Origin: Candidatus Acetothermia bacterium
Lineage (GTDB): Bacteria > Bipolaricaulota > Bipolaricaulia > UBA7950
Reading direction: 5' to 3'
Assembly (NCBI GenBank): GCA_022684035.1
Contig: JAJHSB010000061.1
Coordinates: 1 to 33,614, forward strand
Length of the DNA stretch: 33,614 nt
Of the stretch, positions 31,515 through 33,614 are shown piece by piece (positions within the stretch are counted from its first letter, which is position 1; the number at the start of each line of letters is the position of its first letter). A model generated the notes under the pieces. It was not told the origin of the DNA. It saw only the letters and a list, made by a program, of their open reading frames with translations, and made no database searches. The position numbers were made by a program, and so were the translations under genes.

Positions 31515-31550
31515 ACCCAAATTATAACTGGAGATTGATTACCGTATAAT
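31515..31550 (+). promoter_or_regulatory. weak candidate promoter before oppF
   Basis: A perfect TATAAT (31545-31550) lies 27 bases upstream of the TTG start, but the -35 position 17 bases before it (TTATAA) is poor. In the same gap TTGTACAAA occurs twice (near 31443 and 31480) and the second copy is part of the palindrome TTTGTACAAA. A transcript starting here would have a very short leader. Confidence 0.3.
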
Positions 31551-31577
31551 CGAATAATTGCAAAGAGGTGATAGAGA

Positions 31578-32651
31578 TTGTCAACTGCTAATGCTACAAA
31601 CGGTGATAATGTTCTTAAAGAGGGTGTTCTGCTGCAGCTTAGCAAACTGAAAAAGTTCTTTCCGGTTCGAAAAGGCATCTTAAAACGTGTCGTCGCTCAA
31701 GTCAAAGCAGTTGATGAAGTCGATATGTTCATCAAGGACAGAGAGACATTGGGCTTGGTCGGGGAAAGCGGTTGCGGTAAAACAACTGTCGGGCGAACAC
31801 TGCTTCGCTTGATCGAACCGACGTCCGGGGATATATACTTCAAAAGTCGGAGCCTTGCTAACTCCGGTTCAACGACCAAAGAGGTTAATGTCGCGAAGTT
31901 AGGAAAAAAAGAACTAAAGTTATTGCGACGTGACATGCAGATCATCTTTCAGGATCCCTATTCTTCGCTCAATCCACGCATGACTGTAGGGAGCATTATC
32001 GGTGAACCACTCCTCGTTCATGGCATAGCAAAAGGAAGCGAAAGAGATGATCGCGTTAGGGGGTTACTCGGATCCGTAGGACTCAAACCAGACCATATGA
32101 AACGGTATCCGCATGAATTTTCTGGTGGACAACGGCAGCGGATTGGAGTTGCCCGCGCCCTTGCCCTTTCCCCACAACTGATCGTTGCGGATGAACCGGT
32201 ATCGGCGCTCGATGTGTCGGTGCAAGCTCAAGTACTCAATCTGCTTAAAGACCTGCAAGGAGAATTCGGTTTGACATATTTATTCATTGCGCATGATATG
32301 GCGGTAATCAAACACATCAGTGACCGGGTAGCAGTAATGTATTTAGGTAAAATCGTTGAGTTGGCGGAGACAGGAGATCTCTTTGCTAATCCGCGCCACC
32401 CGTATACAGAGGCATTGATGTCGGCAGTACCAATACCTAATCCCGACTACACAATGGAGCGGATTCTCCTTGCCGGCGATGTGCCAAGCCCAGTTCACAC
32501 ACCGTCAGGATGTTACTTTCATCCGCGTTGTCAGTACCGCAAAGATATTTGCGAAACTGATACACCGCAATTTGAAGATGTGGGTAATGATCATTTCTCC
32601 CTCTGCCACTTTGCACGTCAGCTCAAACTCCACGGTGTAAAAACAAGGTAA
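31578..32651 (+). CDS. oppF: oligopeptide/dipeptide ABC transporter ATP-binding protein (OppF-like)
   Basis: This 357-residue partner of OppD is the second ATPase of a peptide importer. It shows Walker [29 protein letters not shown], signature [15 protein letters not shown], Walker [15 protein letters not shown] and [12 protein letters not shown]. The C-terminal domain has [15 protein letters not shown] and a final Cys (SLCHFA). The N-terminal opening [13 protein letters not shown] is typical of OppF. The start is TTG at 31578 with GAGGTGAT upstream. A 124-base gap separates it from oppD. Confidence 0.92.
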   Translation: MSTANATNGDNVLKEGVLLQLSKLKKFFPVRKGILKRVVAQVKAVDEVDMFIKDRETLGLVGESGCGKTTVGRTLLRLIEPTSGDIYFKSRSLANSGSTTKEVNVAKLGKKELKLLRRDMQIIFQDPYSSLNPRMTVGSIIGEPLLVHGIAKGSERDDRVRGLLGSVGLKPDHMKRYPHEFSGGQRQRIGVARALALSPQLIVADEPVSALDVSVQAQVLNLLKDLQGEFGLTYLFIAHDMAVIKHISDRVAVMYLGKIVELAETGDLFANPRHPYTEALMSAVPIPNPDYTMERILLAGDVPSPVHTPSGCYFHPRCQYRKDICETDTPQFEDVGNDHFSLCHFARQLKLHGVKTR

Positions 32652-32754
32652 GAGAGCAGAATAGCGAAGCTGTAATGCGCAATGTGATGCTTAATCAGTA
32701 CTTCCGTGTGCGGCATCGGTTCTTATAACAGCAACAACATCCCGCACCAGTCCG

Positions 32755-33387
32755 ATGACAAGTATAGATAGAGCGGAACAGTTTACATTGCTCCTGGGAA
32801 CGAAGAATGAGTGTAAAATCAAAGAGATAAAATCTCTTCTCGCTGATATTCCTTGTCTTAATTTGTTGACCTACAGAGAGCGCCCATTCTCAGATGTTAC
32901 AGAGAGTGGAAAAACATTTTGCGCTAACGCGCTCATCAAAGTGCGTCAAATAGCGCATGAAACTGGACTGGCCGTCCTTGCCGATGACTCCGGGCTGGAA
33001 GTATTCGCGCTTGATGGCAAGCCAGGAGTAGATTCAGCTCACTTTGCCGGCTTCCCCAAGGATGATCGGCGCAACAATCTATCGTTACTCCGAGCTCTCG
33101 CGGGAGAGAAAGACCGTTCTGCCAGTTTTTTGTGCGTAACCGTCCTCCATCTTGCCGATGGGCAAGAATATATCACCGAGGGTGCACTCGATGGGGAAAT
33201 AGCCTTCTACCCGCGCGGCGAAAATGGGTTTGGGTACGACTCTATCTTCATCCCCCGAAGTTATAATAGAACGGCAGCTGAATTAACATCAGACGAAAAG
33301 AATGCGATCAGCCATCGCTATAAAGCACTGCGTGCGATGAAAGACCACCTGCGCAACATCATTACTCCAACTAAGTTCAATCATTAG
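32755..33387 (+). CDS. rdgB: XTP/dITP diphosphatase (RdgB/HAM1 family)
   Basis: This 210-residue pyrophosphatase removes non-canonical purine nucleotides such as dITP and XTP. The N-terminal GTKNECKIKEI, metal- and substrate-binding ESGKTFCANALIKV, VLADDSGLEV, GENGFGYDSIF and the C-terminal KNAISHRYKAL are all in family order. The ATG at 32755 lacks an obvious Shine-Dalgarno; residues 1-10 lie before the first conserved strand. It follows oppF by 103 bases that show no other gene. Confidence 0.95.
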   Translation: MTSIDRAEQFTLLLGTKNECKIKEIKSLLADIPCLNLLTYRERPFSDVTESGKTFCANALIKVRQIAHETGLAVLADDSGLEVFALDGKPGVDSAHFAGFPKDDRRNNLSLLRALAGEKDRSASFLCVTVLHLADGQEYITEGALDGEIAFYPRGENGFGYDSIFIPRSYNRTAAELTSDEKNAISHRYKALRAMKDHLRNIITPTKFNH

Positions 33388-33434
33388 CCTGAAGTTTCTG
33401 GGATTAAACCAGCGAGGGGACGATGGGATTCCTT

Positions 33435-33540
33435 TGTAGACTCGCAATGACAAAGGAAGGTAATTCGCAATGACAGAAGGGGTGCGCCGTGCCTTCGTTT
33501 TCTTGTCATTGCGAGAGTTCGCAGAACTCGTGGCAATCTC
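33435..33540. repeat. noncoding repeat cluster (GTCATTGCGAG family), copy 2
   Basis: The block repeats the units of 8755-8962. ACTCGCAATGACA and TTCGCAATGACAGAAGG lead to GTGCGCCGTGCCTTCG, followed by TTGTCATTGCGAGAGTTC and CTCGTGGCAATCTC. Left and right units are inverted relative to each other, so the segment can fold. It lies downstream of rdgB in noncoding DNA. The order of the units differs from the first copy. Confidence 0.75.
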
Positions 33541-33560
33541 AAAGAGATAATGCTCGTTTA

Positions 33561-33614
33561 GATACTAAAATCTGAAGTCTTGCGCAAACTTGTCCTCGCG
33601 AAGGCGGGGAATGG
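33561..33614 (+). repeat. dispersed repeat, copy 2 (GATACTAAAATCTGAAG family)
   Basis: It begins GATACTAAAATCTGAAGTC and continues TTGCGCAAAC to GCGGGGAATGG at the window end, matching 17019-17095 except for a shorter centre. It directly follows the GTCATTGCGAG-type block. Confidence 0.8.

Overview
The window comes from the chromosome of an anaerobic, hydrogen-metabolising bacterium that I cannot place in a phylum. Evidence for this lifestyle is a leftward [FeFe]-hydrogenase operon with a NuoE/NuoF-type partner set (17.3-26.6 kb) and no respiratory genes. YhaM-type and PgpH/YqfF-type HD proteins, PhoH, RsfS, an LCP cell-wall ligase and an AMMECR1 protein give it a Firmicutes-like or candidate-phylum character. 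TTG and GTG starts with strong Shine-Dalgarno sequences are frequent. I found no rRNA, tRNA or CRISPR array.

Region 1 (1-5.4 kb) is accessory DNA. It is best read as an integron cassette array without an integrase (CALIN). Three complete attC-like sites (1531-1645, 3614-3696, 4547-4617) and one half site (about 645-693) separate leftward genes: a RelE/ParE toxin-antitoxin pair, an unrecognised glycine-zipper protein, an MjaI-like restriction enzyme with a methyltransferase-SNase fusion, and a transglutaminase-like protein. At the left edge the array runs into a broken DNA methyltransferase gene, which is cut by the end of an IS200-like (REP-associated) transposase remnant.

Region 2 (5.4-17.0 kb) is core genome. 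It holds trpS (-), tdh (+), a YhaM-like nuclease (-), then a leftward operon AMMECR1-mtaB-phoH-pgpH-like-purA and a divergent rightward operon lcp-rsfS-DUF456. The two operons share a control region in which one perfect inverted repeat supplies both -35 boxes.

Region 3 (17.3-26.6 kb) is a tight eight-gene leftward operon: [2Fe-2S] protein, PAS-containing [FeFe]-hydrogenase-like sensor, SpoIIE/PP2C phosphatase, NuoE-like protein, degenerate HATPase, [2Fe-2S] protein, a 1008-residue NuoF-GltD fusion, and the catalytic hydrogenase HydA. The likely theme is reversible exchange of electrons between H2, NAD(P)H and ferredoxin, coupled to a sensory branch.

Region 4 (26.7-28.7 kb) is a G+C-richer insert with an IS-transposase remnant followed by an MFS transporter. 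Region 5 (28.7-33.6 kb) is core again: an archaeal-type asparagine synthetase (class II aaRS core) with a long leader holding a short ORF, then rightward secG, oppD, oppF and rdgB. Two families of dispersed noncoding repeats occur at 8.76-8.96, 17.02-17.10 and 33.43-33.61 kb.
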